Source of the DNA: Paucibacter sp963740455
GTDB taxonomy: Bacteria; Pseudomonadota; Gammaproteobacteria; Burkholderiales; Burkholderiaceae_C
DNA: 64,000 bases
Assembly (NCBI GenBank): GCA_963740455.1
Contig: CAVUEF010000025.1
Location: 21,683-85,682 of the forward strand
Direction: 5' to 3'
This document shows, in pieces, positions 45,008-53,756 of this stretch. Numbering within the stretch: position 1 is the stretch's first letter; the number at the start of each line of letters is the position of its first letter. The notes beneath the pieces are model-generated. The model did no database searches. It was not told the origin of the DNA and was given only the letters and a program-made list of their open reading frames with translations. The position numbers and the translations under genes are program-made.

Positions 45008-46336
45008 ATGACTGAACAGAACAACAGCGGGCCGGTCCCGGCCGAGGCTGGCAGGAGGACCATGCTCCAGGCCGTGAAGGGCATGAACGACATCCTGCCG
45101 CCCGAATCGGCGCGCTGGGAGTGGTTCGAGGAAAAGGTCCGCTCGGTGATGGCGCGCTATGGCTATGCCAATGTGCGCGTGCCCATCGTCGAGCCGACCG
45201 ACCTCTTCGTGCGCGGCTTGGGCGAGGTGACCGATGTGGTCGAGAAGGAGATGTATGCCTTCGAAGACAAGCTCAATGGCGACAGGCTCGCGCTGCGCCC
45301 CGAGGGAACCGCCGGTGTGGTGCGCGCAATGATCGAGCATTCCTATCTGCGCGATGGCGGCAAGCGGCTCTACTACAGCGGGGCAATGTTCCGTCACGAG
45401 CGTCCGCAAAAAGGCCGCTCACGCCAGTTTCACCAGTTCGGCGTCGAGGCGCTGGGTTTCGCCGGACCCGATGTGGACGCTGAAGTGATTCTGCTGTGCC
45501 GCTTGCTGTGGCGCGAAATCGGCCTAGTCGAAGGCCGCGACTTGCGGCTCGAGATCAACTGCCTGGGTCAGATGGATGAGCGCCGCGCGCACCGCGAGGC
45601 CTTGATCGAGCACCTCGCCGCGCACGCCGACTTGCTGGACGAAGACGCCAAGCGCCGCATGTACACCAACCCCTTGCGCGTGCTCGATACCAAGAACCCG
45701 GCCATGCAGGCGCTGGCCGATGCCGCGCCCAAGCTGCTGGACTTTCTCGGCGAGACCTCGCTGGCCCACTTCAACGGTGTGCGCGCGATCCTGGACGCGG
45801 TGGGTCTGCAGTACACGATCAATCCGCGCCTGGTGCGCGGCCTCGACTACTACAACCTGACCGTGTTCGAGTGGATCACCGAGCGGCTCGGATCGCAGGG
45901 CACGGTATGCGGCGGCGGACGTTACGACGGCCTGATCGAGCAGCTCGGCGGCAAGCCCACGCCCGGCGTCGGTTGGGGCATGGGTGTCGAGCGCATGCTG
46001 ATGCTGCTCGAAGAGGCGGGCGTGCAGGTGCCGGCGGCCGTGCCCACCGTGTATGCCATCGTGCCGTCGGCCGGCGTGCTGACCCAGGCCATGCTGACGC
46101 TGGAGGCCTTGCGCGAAGCCGGGGTCTCGGTGCAGATGCATGCCGGGCAGTCGAGCATGAAATCCCAGTTCAAACGGGCTGATGCCAGCGGCGCCACTTA
46201 TGCCCTGATCTTTGGCGAAGACGAAGTCGCGCAAGGACAGGTGTCGGTCAAGCATCTGCGCGATGCCAGCGTTGCGCAAGTCACGCGCGGGCTGGCGACG
46301 GTGTCCGACTGGGCGCCCGGGCTGCGCAACGCATAA
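45008..46336 (+). CDS. hisS: Histidyl-tRNA synthetase
   Basis: Class II aminoacyl-tRNA synthetase charging tRNA-His. The 442-residue protein shows QAVKGMNDILPPES, motif 2 LYYSGAMFRHERPQKGRSRQ, and the HisA signature LVRGLDYYNLTVFEW. GVGWGMGVERMLML is motif 3, and an anticodon-binding domain occupies about 345-440. The start is uncertain: ATG 45008 is used, but an internal ATG at 45062, right at the conserved start and next to AGGAGG, is possible. Confidence 0.96.
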   Translation: MTEQNNSGPVPAEAGRRTMLQAVKGMNDILPPESARWEWFEEKVRSVMARYGYANVRVPIVEPTDLFVRGLGEVTDVVEKEMYAFEDKLNGDRLALRPEGTAGVVRAMIEHSYLRDGGKRLYYSGAMFRHERPQKGRSRQFHQFGVEALGFAGPDVDAEVILLCRLLWREIGLVEGRDLRLEINCLGQMDERRAHREALIEHLAAHADLLDEDAKRRMYTNPLRVLDTKNPAMQALADAAPKLLDFLGETSLAHFNGVRAILDAVGLQYTINPRLVRGLDYYNLTVFEWITERLGSQGTVCGGGRYDGLIEQLGGKPTPGVGWGMGVERMLMLLEEAGVQVPAAVPTVYAIVPSAGVLTQAMLTLEALREAGVSVQMHAGQSSMKSQFKRADASGATYALIFGEDEVAQGQVSVKHLRDASVAQVTRGLATVSDWAPGLRNA

Positions 46337-46371
46337 TCCCTGCTTTCCCTCATTTCTAACCACACAGACTC

Positions 46372-47061
46372 ATGGCGTCCAATCTCGATCTTGAAGAACA
46401 GGAACAGCTCGATCAGCTGAAAGCCTTCTGGAAGCAGTACGGCAACCTCATCACCTGGGTGATCACGTTGGCGCTAGCGGGCTATGCCGGCTGGAACGGC
46501 TGGAACTGGTGGCAGCGCGATCAAGCGGTGAAGGCGGCCGCCATGTTTGATGAGCTCGACCGTGCGGCGTCGACCGGTGACGCTGTCAAGGCGGGCCATG
46601 TGTTCGCCGACATGAAGGAGCGCTTCCCGCGCACCACCTTCACTCAGCAGGGTGCCTTGCTGGCGGCCAAGGTGCAATACGAAAAAGGCCAGGTCGATGC
46701 AGCACGCGCCACCCTGGCTTGGGTCAGCGCAAACGCAGGCGAAGATGAATATCGTGACGTCGCCGACTTGCGTCTGGCTGGATTGCAGCTCGATGCCAAG
46801 CAGTTCGACGCGGCGCTCAAGACTCTGGACGCCATCCGGGGCAAGGATTTCGCAAGTTTGGCGGCAGACCGCCGCGGCGACGTTCTCCTGGCCCAAGGCA
46901 AGCGTGACGAAGCCAGACAGCAGTTCCAGAAGGCATACGACAGCATGGACAAGACGCTCGAGTACCGGCGTCTGATCGAAGCCAAACTGGCGACCTTGGG
47001 CGTGGCCGCCGACGCCGGCGCCAAGGCTGGCACAGCCGCCAGCGCAGGAGCGTCCAAATGA
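46372..47061 (+). CDS. YfgM-type ancillary SecYEG/BAM factor
   Basis: A 229-residue inner-membrane protein of the YfgM family, linked to the SecYEG translocon and periplasmic chaperones. A cytoplasmic N-terminus (NLDLEEQEQLDQLKAFWKQY) is followed by one membrane segment (about 24-42, LITWVITLALAGYAGWNGW). A periplasmic TPR-like domain runs to about 210. The stop overlaps the bamB ATG; hisS-yfgM-bamB-der is a widely conserved order. Confidence 0.9.
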   Translation: MASNLDLEEQEQLDQLKAFWKQYGNLITWVITLALAGYAGWNGWNWWQRDQAVKAAAMFDELDRAASTGDAVKAGHVFADMKERFPRTTFTQQGALLAAKVQYEKGQVDAARATLAWVSANAGEDEYRDVADLRLAGLQLDAKQFDAALKTLDAIRGKDFASLAADRRGDVLLAQGKRDEARQQFQKAYDSMDKTLEYRRLIEAKLATLGVAADAGAKAGTAASAGASK

Positions 47062-48206
47062 GGCGTGCAGGTCATTTCTCGTCAGCATGGCGACTGGCAT
47101 TGGGCTCGGGCCTGCTGGTTGCGCTGCTCAGCGGCTGCTCGATCTTCAGCAGTTCCAGCAAGCCCAAACCGGCCGCGCTGGAAACCCTTGTGCCGACGAT
47201 CGCGGGCCGGGTGGTCTGGCGTCAAAACCTGGACAGCGTCAAATTTCAGCTTGCACCTGCCGTGGTGGACGGCAATTTCATCGTCGCCGGCTCCGATGGC
47301 ACGGTGACTGCCTTGGCCGCCGCCACCGGACAGACGGTTTGGCGTGTGCCGGTGGGTGAGCGCTTGAGCGCGGGTGTCGGCAGCGACGGCCGCCACTCGG
47401 CCGTGGTGACGAGCAACAACGATCTGGTGGTACTCGATCATGAGCGCGTCGTCTGGCGCAAGTCGGTCGGTGCGCCGGTGATTACCGCGCCGCTGGTGGC
47501 GGGCGAGCGCGTTTTCGTGCAGCGCGTTGATCGTGTCGTGCAGGCCTTTGACCTCATCGACGGGCGCAAGCTGTTTGACCTGCGCCGAGCCGGCGACGCG
47601 CTGACGCTGGCGCAGGCCGGTGTGCTGGGCGCTTTCCAAGACACCTTGATCGCAGGCCATGGGCCGCGCATCAGCGGACTCAACCCGCTCAATGGCGAGG
47701 TGCGTTGGGAGGCCAGTGTGGCCAACCCGCGCGGCACGAATGAAGTCGAGCGCCTGGCCGATGTGCTGGGCCCGATGGTGCGCGCCGCGGACATGGTTTG
47801 CGCGCGCGCTTTCCAGTCGGCAGTGGGCTGCGTGAATGCTGCGCTCGGCACGGCACTCTGGACCCGTAACGTAGGCGGAACCCAAGCGATTGGCGGTGAT
47901 GCGCAGGCCATTTTCGGCGCCGACGGCAGCGACCGCATCACGGCCTGGAAAACCAGCAATGGCGATGTGCTCTGGAGCGCCGAGCAGTTGTTGCACCGCG
48001 ACCTGAGCGCGCCGTTGGCCATTGGCAGCAGCGTGCTGTTTGGCGACTTCGAAGGCCAGGTCCACTTTCTTGCCCGGGACACCGGCAAGACCCAGTTGCG
48101 CATCGCCACCGATGGTTCGCCCATTGTCGGCCGCCCGGTCGCAGCGGGCACCACCGTGCTGGTGGTGACGCGCAATGGCGGCTTGTTTGCCCTGCGACCG
48201 CAGTAG
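47058..48206 (+). CDS. bamB: Outer membrane assembly lipoprotein BamB
   Basis: A beta-propeller lipoprotein of the BAM complex, 382 residues. The signal ends in the lipobox LLSGC near 24-28. The repeated blades each carry the PQQ-like pattern, for example TVTALAAATGQTVWRVPVG, ALGTALWTRNVGG and RITAWKTSNGDVLWSAE. It is translationally coupled to the yfgM-type gene and followed by der. Confidence 0.95.
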   Translation: MRRAGHFSSAWRLALGSGLLVALLSGCSIFSSSSKPKPAALETLVPTIAGRVVWRQNLDSVKFQLAPAVVDGNFIVAGSDGTVTALAAATGQTVWRVPVGERLSAGVGSDGRHSAVVTSNNDLVVLDHERVVWRKSVGAPVITAPLVAGERVFVQRVDRVVQAFDLIDGRKLFDLRRAGDALTLAQAGVLGAFQDTLIAGHGPRISGLNPLNGEVRWEASVANPRGTNEVERLADVLGPMVRAADMVCARAFQSAVGCVNAALGTALWTRNVGGTQAIGGDAQAIFGADGSDRITAWKTSNGDVLWSAEQLLHRDLSAPLAIGSSVLFGDFEGQVHFLARDTGKTQLRIATDGSPIVGRPVAAGTTVLVVTRNGGLFALRPQ

Positions 48207-48239
48207 ACAGGTTGCCGTGATAGAGAAGAATTTCGCTCG

Positions 48240-49577
48240 ATGAAGCTTGTCATTGCCCTGGTGGGCCGCCCGAATGTGGGCAAGTCCACGCTGTTCAACC
48301 GCATGACCAAGAGCCGCGACGCGATCGTTGCCGACTTTGCGGGGCTTACCCGTGACCGCCACTATGGCGACGGGCGGCTGGGCGAGCGCGAGTTCATCGT
48401 GGTGGACACGGGCGGGTTCGAGCCCACCAGCACCACCGGCATCGTCAAGGAGATGGCCAAGCAGACGCGGCAGGCGGTGGCCGAGGCCGATGCGGTGATT
48501 TTTGTCGTCGATGTCCGCGCAGGCGTGTCGGGGCAGGACCACGACATCGCGCGCTATTTGCGCAGCGCCAACAAGCGCGTGTTCGTCGCCGTCAACAAGG
48601 CCGAGGGCATGGCCGAGTCGCCGCTGCTGGCCGAGTTTCACGAGCTGGGCATGGGCGACCCGATCCCGATTTCATCGGCGCATGGCCAGGGCATACGCAG
48701 CCTGCTCGATACGGTGCTCGACAGCTTTGTTTTCGAAGAACCGGAAGCGGCCGAAGTCGACCCGGACGCACCGATCCGTCTGGCCGTGGCCGGGCGCCCG
48801 AATGTCGGCAAGAGCACCTTGATCAACACCTGGCTGGGCGAAGAGCGGCTGGTCGCATTCGATCTGCCCGGCACCACGCGCGACACCATCAGCGTGCCCT
48901 TCGAGCACGACGGCAAGAAGTTCGAGTTGATCGACACCGCCGGACTGCGCCGCAAGGGCAAGGTGTTCGAGGCGATCGAGAAATTCTCGGTGGTGAAGAC
49001 CTTGCAGGCGATCTCGGACGCGCACGTGGTCGTGCTGCTGCTCGACGCCACCCAGGGCGTCACCGATCAGGACGCGCACATTGCCGGCTACATCCTCGAC
49101 AGTGGCCGCGCCGTCGTGATCGCCATCAACAAGACCGACGCCATTGACAAGTATCAACGCCAACTGCTGGAGCGCTCGATCGAGCAGCGTCTGGCCTTCT
49201 TGAAGTTTGCCCCGGTGCTGGAGATTTCGGCGCTCAAGCGTCAGGGTCTGGGCCCGTTGTGGAAGGCGATTGCCGCCGCGCATGTATCGGCCACCAAGAA
49301 GATGACGACGCCGGTGCTGACGCGCCTGATCCTGGAGGCGGTACAGCACCAGACGCCCAAGAAGGTCGGGCATTTCCGGCCCAAATTGCGCTATGCCCAC
49401 CAAGGCGGCATGAACCCGCCGCTGGTAGTGATCCATGGCAATTCGCTGGAAGGCGTGACCGACAGCTACAAGCGCTTCCTGGAGGCGCGTATCCGTGCCC
49501 ACTACAAGCTGGTGGGCACGCCGCTGAAGATCGAACTGCGGTCTTCCAAGAATCCCTTCGATCCAAAGGATTCTTGA
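48240..49577 (+). CDS. der: Ribosome-assembly GTPase Der (EngA)
   Basis: A GTPase needed for 50S subunit assembly, 445 residues with two tandem G domains. First P-loop is GRPNVGKSTLFN (about 9-20) with DTGGFE; second is GRPNVGKSTLIN near 184 with DTAGLRRKG and NKTDAID. The KH-like C-terminal domain (about 355-445) includes GHFRPKLRYAHQGGMNPP. A clear hairpin follows the stop. Confidence 0.98.
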   Translation: MKLVIALVGRPNVGKSTLFNRMTKSRDAIVADFAGLTRDRHYGDGRLGEREFIVVDTGGFEPTSTTGIVKEMAKQTRQAVAEADAVIFVVDVRAGVSGQDHDIARYLRSANKRVFVAVNKAEGMAESPLLAEFHELGMGDPIPISSAHGQGIRSLLDTVLDSFVFEEPEAAEVDPDAPIRLAVAGRPNVGKSTLINTWLGEERLVAFDLPGTTRDTISVPFEHDGKKFELIDTAGLRRKGKVFEAIEKFSVVKTLQAISDAHVVVLLLDATQGVTDQDAHIAGYILDSGRAVVIAINKTDAIDKYQRQLLERSIEQRLAFLKFAPVLEISALKRQGLGPLWKAIAAAHVSATKKMTTPVLTRLILEAVQHQTPKKVGHFRPKLRYAHQGGMNPPLVVIHGNSLEGVTDSYKRFLEARIRAHYKLVGTPLKIELRSSKNPFDPKDS

Positions 49578-49582
49578 CGTCA

Positions 49583-49600
49583 GGCGGGTAGAAACCCGCC
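49583..49600 (+). terminator. Hairpin between der and hfq
   Basis: GGCGGGT and ACCCGCC form a perfect 7-base stem with an AGAA loop, six bases after the der stop. The following CCTGTGTT is only weakly T-rich. It is probably a partial terminator that isolates hfq, which lies just downstream. Confidence 0.55.
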
Positions 49601-49650
49601 CCTGTGTTAACGTGCTTTCCTCTATTCACTCTCTCAACACGGAGCATATC

Positions 49651-49899
49651 GTGAGCAATAAAGGCCAACTCCTGCAAGACCCGTTTCTGAACCTGCTGCG
49701 CAAGGAGCATGTTCCGGTGTCCATCTATCTGGTCAACGGCATCAAGCTGCAAGGGCAGATCGAGTCCTTCGACCAATATGTGGTGCTGCTGCGCAATACC
49801 GTCACGCAAATGGTCTACAAGCACGCCATCTCCACGGTGGTGCCGGGGCGCGCGGTCAATTTCCACAGCGCCGATTCGCTTGACGACGAGGCTGCCTGA
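49651..49899 (+). CDS. hfq: RNA chaperone Hfq
   Basis: An Sm-fold hexameric RNA chaperone that pairs small RNAs with mRNAs. The 82-residue protein contains the Sm1 block NLLRKEHVPVSIYLVNG, QGQIESFDQYVVLL and the Sm2 block MVYKHAISTVVP. A short acidic tail ends it. The start is GTG 49651 with CGGAG upstream; the longer frame from 49612 is not conserved-looking. It is followed by hflX, as in most Proteobacteria. Confidence 0.98.
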   Translation: MSNKGQLLQDPFLNLLRKEHVPVSIYLVNGIKLQGQIESFDQYVVLLRNTVTQMVYKHAISTVVPGRAVNFHSADSLDDEAA

Positions 49900-49999
49900 G
49901 CCTTGAAGTTGCCACGCAGGGTGTACCCGGTGTGCGCTCTGCGCCAACCACTCGCACCCTCTCGTTTCCTTGAGTTCTTCGCCACTCAACACAGCACCA

Positions 50000-51244
50000 A
50001 TGTCTGAGCATGGTGGTTCGCGGGCCATTCTTGTCGGTGTCGACTTCGGCCGTGGCGCCAGTTTCGATCCCACGCTGGATGAGCTGGCGCTGCTGGCGCA
50101 GTCGGCGGGTGAAGAAGCCGTGGCGCGCGTGATTGCGCGCCGCAAGGCGCCCGATGCGGCCCTGTTCGTGGGCTCAGGCAAGGCCGACGAGATCAAGGCG
50201 CTGGTGCTGGGCCATCAGGCACAGACGGTCTTGTTCGACCAGACCCTGTCACCGGCCCAGCAGCGCAATCTGGAGCAGCACCTGGGCGTGCCGGTGGCGG
50301 ATCGTACCGCCTTGATTCTGGAAATCTTTGCCGCGCGCGCCAAGAGTCACGAGGGCAAGCTGCAGGTCGAGCTGGCCCGGCTGCAATACATGGCCACGCG
50401 CGTCGTGCGACGCTGGAGCCACCTGGAGCGTCAGAGTGGCGGCATCGGCCTGCGCGGAGGCCCCGGCGAGGCCCAGGTCGAACTCGACCGCCGCATGATC
50501 GGTGAGCGCATCAAGACCATCAAGGAACGCTTGGTCAAGGTCAAGCGCCAGCGCAGCACGCAACGCCGCGCACGCGAGCGCAGCGGCAATTTCAGTGTGG
50601 CGCTGGTGGGCTATACGAACGCCGGCAAGTCGACCTTGTTCAATGCGCTGGTGAAGGCACGCGCCTTTGCCGCCGACCAGTTGTTCGCCACGCTGGACAC
50701 CACGACGCGCCAGCTCTACCTCGAAGAGGCCGGGCGCAGCGTGTCCCTGTCCGACACGGTGGGCTTCATACGCGACCTGCCGCACAAGTTGGTGGAGGCC
50801 TTCCAGGCGACCTTGCGAGAGGCGACCGAGGCCGATCTGCTGTTGCACGTGATCGATGCCGCCTCGCCGCAACTCGACGAGCAAATGGCCGAGGTGGACC
50901 GCGTGCTGCACGAGATCGGCGCCGACGGCATTGCGCAAATCCTCGTGTTCAACAAGCAGGATCTGCTCGAACCCAGCCAGCGCCCGCGCGTGGCCAGCGA
51001 CTGGCTTGAACTGCCTGGTGGGGTGCGCGTGCAGCGCGTGTTTGTCTCGTCGCTGACAGGCGCGGGTCTGGATATCCTGCGCCGCGCCATCTCCGACACC
51101 ATGCACGAACTTGACGCTCAAGCGCTATTGAATAATAGGGCTGGCGGCCCACATGATGAGGTGGACCCTCGAGCGCGCAGCATCGAACCAGATTTTGACG
51201 AGCAAGCCCCTTCAGCGACCGGAACTCCTTCGACAAAGCCATGA
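50000..51244 (+). CDS. hflX: GTPase HflX
   Basis: A ribosome-binding GTPase that splits stalled 70S ribosomes. About 414 residues from ATG 50000; a TTG at 49970 in frame would add ten residues. The N-terminal domain includes VGSGKADEIKALV and the coiled region with RRWSHLERQSGGIGLRGGPGE. The G domain has GYTNAGKSTLFNALVK near 212, SDTVGFIRDLPH and NKQDLLE. The C-terminal 60 residues are acidic. The stop overlaps the hflK ATG. Confidence 0.96.
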   Translation: MSEHGGSRAILVGVDFGRGASFDPTLDELALLAQSAGEEAVARVIARRKAPDAALFVGSGKADEIKALVLGHQAQTVLFDQTLSPAQQRNLEQHLGVPVADRTALILEIFAARAKSHEGKLQVELARLQYMATRVVRRWSHLERQSGGIGLRGGPGEAQVELDRRMIGERIKTIKERLVKVKRQRSTQRRARERSGNFSVALVGYTNAGKSTLFNALVKARAFAADQLFATLDTTTRQLYLEEAGRSVSLSDTVGFIRDLPHKLVEAFQATLREATEADLLLHVIDAASPQLDEQMAEVDRVLHEIGADGIAQILVFNKQDLLEPSQRPRVASDWLELPGGVRVQRVFVSSLTGAGLDILRRAISDTMHELDAQALLNNRAGGPHDEVDPRARSIEPDFDEQAPSATGTPSTKP

Positions 51245-52557
51245 ATATCAGAACTCTGAAGTCCGTACCCATGCCCGTCGGGCAACGCCTGACGGCGTTG
51301 GCAGCTAGCGTGCGCGCCTTGTTTACAGGCCTCGCAGAGCGCGCCGGTTGGCGCGTCGGGCGCCACCTCAGCAACGGCCGCAACGAAGGCCCGCCCGACC
51401 TGGATGAGCTGTGGAAGGATTTCAATCGCAAGCTCAATGGCATGTTCGGTGGCAAGGGCGGCAACCGGGGTGGCGGCAATGGCGCCTCGGGAGGCGCTGG
51501 CGGACCGAATTTCCAGCCCGACATGAAGAGTGCGGGCATTGGCGCGGGCCTGATAGCTGGCGTGGTGCTGCTGGCCTGGCTGGGCAGCGGCTTCTTCATC
51601 GTGCAAGAAGGCCAGCAAGCCGTCGTGACCTCGTTCGGCAAGTACAGCAAGACCGTGGAAGCGGGTTTTCAGTGGCGTCTGCCCTATCCCTTCCAGGGCA
51701 ATGAGACCGTGGCGGTGACGCAGTTACGTACCGTCGAAGTGGGCCGCAACGCGGTCGTGCAGGCCATCGGACTGCGCGACTCGTCGATGCTGACGCAGGA
51801 CGAAAACATTGTCGACATTCGCTTCACGGTGCAATACCGATTGAAGGACGCGCGTGACTATCTGTTCGAGAACGCCAGCCCGGACGGCGCCGTCGTACAA
51901 GCCTCGGAATCGGCCGTGCGTGAGATCGTCGGCCGAAGCAATATGGACTCTGTGCTGTACGAGCAGCGCGACGCGATCGCTGCCGAGCTGGTCAAATCGG
52001 TGCAGGTGCAACTCGACAGGTTGAAGGCCGGTATCCTGATCGTCAACGTGAACGTGCAAAGCGTGCAGGCGCCCGAGCAGGTGCAGGCCGCGTTTGACGA
52101 TGCCTTCAAGGCCGGCGCAGATCGTGAGCGCCTGAAAAACGAAGGCCAGGCCTACGCGAATGACGTGATCCCCAAGGCGCAGGGCACGGCCGCGCGTCTG
52201 CGCGAGGAGTCGCAAGCCTACAAATCCCGCGTGGTGGCACAGGCCGAGGGTGATGCGCAGCGTTTCAAGAGCGTGCTGGCCGAGTACCAGAAGGCCCCTG
52301 CGGTGACGCGTGACCGTTTGTACATCGACACCATGCAGCAGGTGTACTCGAACGTCACCAAGGTGATGGTGGATTCGCGATCAGGTTCCAACCTCTTGTA
52401 CTTGCCGCTGGACAAGCTGATCCAGCAAGCGGGTGGCAGCACGGTGTCCGCCAGCCCACCGGCCGTGGTGCCTTCGACCGCCGAGACTGGCACCACCGCC
52501 ACGACCGATGTGCGCTCGCGCGAAAACGAGCGCAGCCGTAGCCGTGACGGCCGCTAA
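51241..52557 (+). CDS. hflK: FtsH protease modulator HflK
   Basis: A SPFH/band 7 membrane protein that with HflC cages the FtsH protease. The 438-residue protein has a longer than usual N-terminal part (about 1-95) with a Gly/Asn-rich stretch. One membrane segment follows near 100-118 (GAGLIAGVVLLAWLGSGFFI) and then the SPFH domain (about 120-300). The C-terminal region is helical with a Ser/Arg tail. It is coupled to hflX and followed by hflC after 25 bases. Confidence 0.96.
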   Translation: MNIRTLKSVPMPVGQRLTALAASVRALFTGLAERAGWRVGRHLSNGRNEGPPDLDELWKDFNRKLNGMFGGKGGNRGGGNGASGGAGGPNFQPDMKSAGIGAGLIAGVVLLAWLGSGFFIVQEGQQAVVTSFGKYSKTVEAGFQWRLPYPFQGNETVAVTQLRTVEVGRNAVVQAIGLRDSSMLTQDENIVDIRFTVQYRLKDARDYLFENASPDGAVVQASESAVREIVGRSNMDSVLYEQRDAIAAELVKSVQVQLDRLKAGILIVNVNVQSVQAPEQVQAAFDDAFKAGADRERLKNEGQAYANDVIPKAQGTAARLREESQAYKSRVVAQAEGDAQRFKSVLAEYQKAPAVTRDRLYIDTMQQVYSNVTKVMVDSRSGSNLLYLPLDKLIQQAGGSTVSASPPAVVPSTAETGTTATTDVRSRENERSRSRDGR

Positions 52558-52582
52558 ACCAGAACGCAGCAGGTATTCAGCC

Positions 52583-53479
52583 ATGAAACGCATTCCACTC
52601 ATTCTTGCAACGCTGCTGGCCCTGGTCTTGTTGGCCAGTTCCACCTTGTTCATCGTCGACCAGCGTCAATTTGCCGTGGTCTATGCGCTGGGCGAAATCA
52701 AGGAGGTGCTGACCACGCCAGGCCTCAAGGTCAAGATGCCCCCGCCGTTCCAGAACGTGGTGTTTCTGGACCGGCGCGTGCAGACCCTGGACAGTCCCGA
52801 ATCGCGCCCGATCTTCACGGCCGAAAAGAAGAGTCTGGTGATCGACTGGCTGGTCAAATGGCGTGTCTCCGAGCCGCGCCAGTTCATCCGCAACAACGGC
52901 GTTGACATGCGCAATATCGAGTCGCGCCTGAGTCCTATCGTGCAAGCTGCGTTCAATGAAGTCGTGACCCGGCGCACCGTGCGCGGGGTGCTGGCCACCG
53001 AGCGCGAGCAAGTCATGCAAGACGTGCGCAAGCGCCTGGAAGAGGAGGCCAAGTCCTTCGGCATCGAGATCGTCGACGTGCGCATCAAGCGTGTCGACTT
53101 TTCGATCAACATCACCGAGGCGGTGTATCGACGCATGGAGTCCGAGCGCAAGCGGGTCGCCAACGAGTTGCGTTCCACCGGTTCGGCAGAGAGTGAAAAG
53201 ATTCGCGCCGATGCAGATCGGCAGCGTGAGGTGATCGTTGCCGAGGCGTATCGCGACGCGCAAAAGATCAAGGGCGAGGGCGACGCCAAGGCCTCGGCGC
53301 TGTTTGCGGATGCCTTCGGTCGCGACCCGCAGTTCGCGCTGTTCTACCGCAGCCTCGAGGCCTATCGCACGAGCTTTCGCAACAAGTCCGACGTGATGGT
53401 GGTCGACCCGAGCAGCGAATTCTTCAAGACGATGCGAGGCAACTCGTTGCCCGGCGCCGGGTCGGCCCCACGCAAGTAG
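52583..53479 (+). CDS. hflC: FtsH protease modulator HflC
   Basis: The 298-residue partner of HflK in the FtsH-regulating complex at the inner membrane. One N-terminal membrane segment (IPLILATLLALVLLASSTLF) precedes the SPFH domain with FAVVYALGEIKEV and the block DVRIKRVDFSINITEAVYRRM. Helices near 190-260 include SEKIRADADRQREVIVAEAY. Start at ATG 52583. Confidence 0.96.
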   Translation: MKRIPLILATLLALVLLASSTLFIVDQRQFAVVYALGEIKEVLTTPGLKVKMPPPFQNVVFLDRRVQTLDSPESRPIFTAEKKSLVIDWLVKWRVSEPRQFIRNNGVDMRNIESRLSPIVQAAFNEVVTRRTVRGVLATEREQVMQDVRKRLEEEAKSFGIEIVDVRIKRVDFSINITEAVYRRMESERKRVANELRSTGSAESEKIRADADRQREVIVAEAYRDAQKIKGEGDAKASALFADAFGRDPQFALFYRSLEAYRTSFRNKSDVMVVDPSSEFFKTMRGNSLPGAGSAPRK

Positions 53480-53485
53480 ATCGGC

Positions 53486-53686
53486 ATGGGCGCCGATCTG
53501 CGGGAGGCCCTGCTCGGCGCCTTCGCCTTGATGTTGGTGATCGAAGGCCTGCTGCCATTTCTGAGCCCCGGCAAATGGCGCGAGGCATTTTCGCGTGCCA
53601 TGCAACTCAGCGACGGGCAGATTCGCTTTGTCGCGCTCGGCTCGATGCTCACCGGCCTGGCGATTCTGCTGTTCTTCTGGCGCTGA
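53486..53686 (+). CDS. DUF2065 small membrane protein (YjeT-like)
   Basis: A 66-residue protein with two membrane segments (about 8-24 and 48-65; LGAFALMLVIEGLLPFLSP and IRFVALGSMLTGLAILLFFW). DUF2065 members sit behind hflC in many Proteobacteria; the function is not known. The gene starts six bases after hflC and is likely the end of that operon. Confidence 0.85.
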   Translation: MGADLREALLGAFALMLVIEGLLPFLSPGKWREAFSRAMQLSDGQIRFVALGSMLTGLAILLFFWR

Positions 53687-53724
53687 AGTCGCGGTCGCGG
53701 TCTGGGGGTGGCGGGCCTGGCCGG

Positions 53725-53730
53725 TACAAT
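53725..53730 (+). promoter_or_regulatory. Probable -10 box of hisZ
   Basis: TACAAT lies 26 bases ahead of the hisZ ATG, inside an otherwise GC-rich gap, and is followed by a TTTTTAAT stretch. The -35 region is poor. Assigned by resemblance to other TACAAT boxes in this window. Confidence 0.4.
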
Positions 53731-53756
53731 CTGGTTTTTAATCCTCCACGTATTTC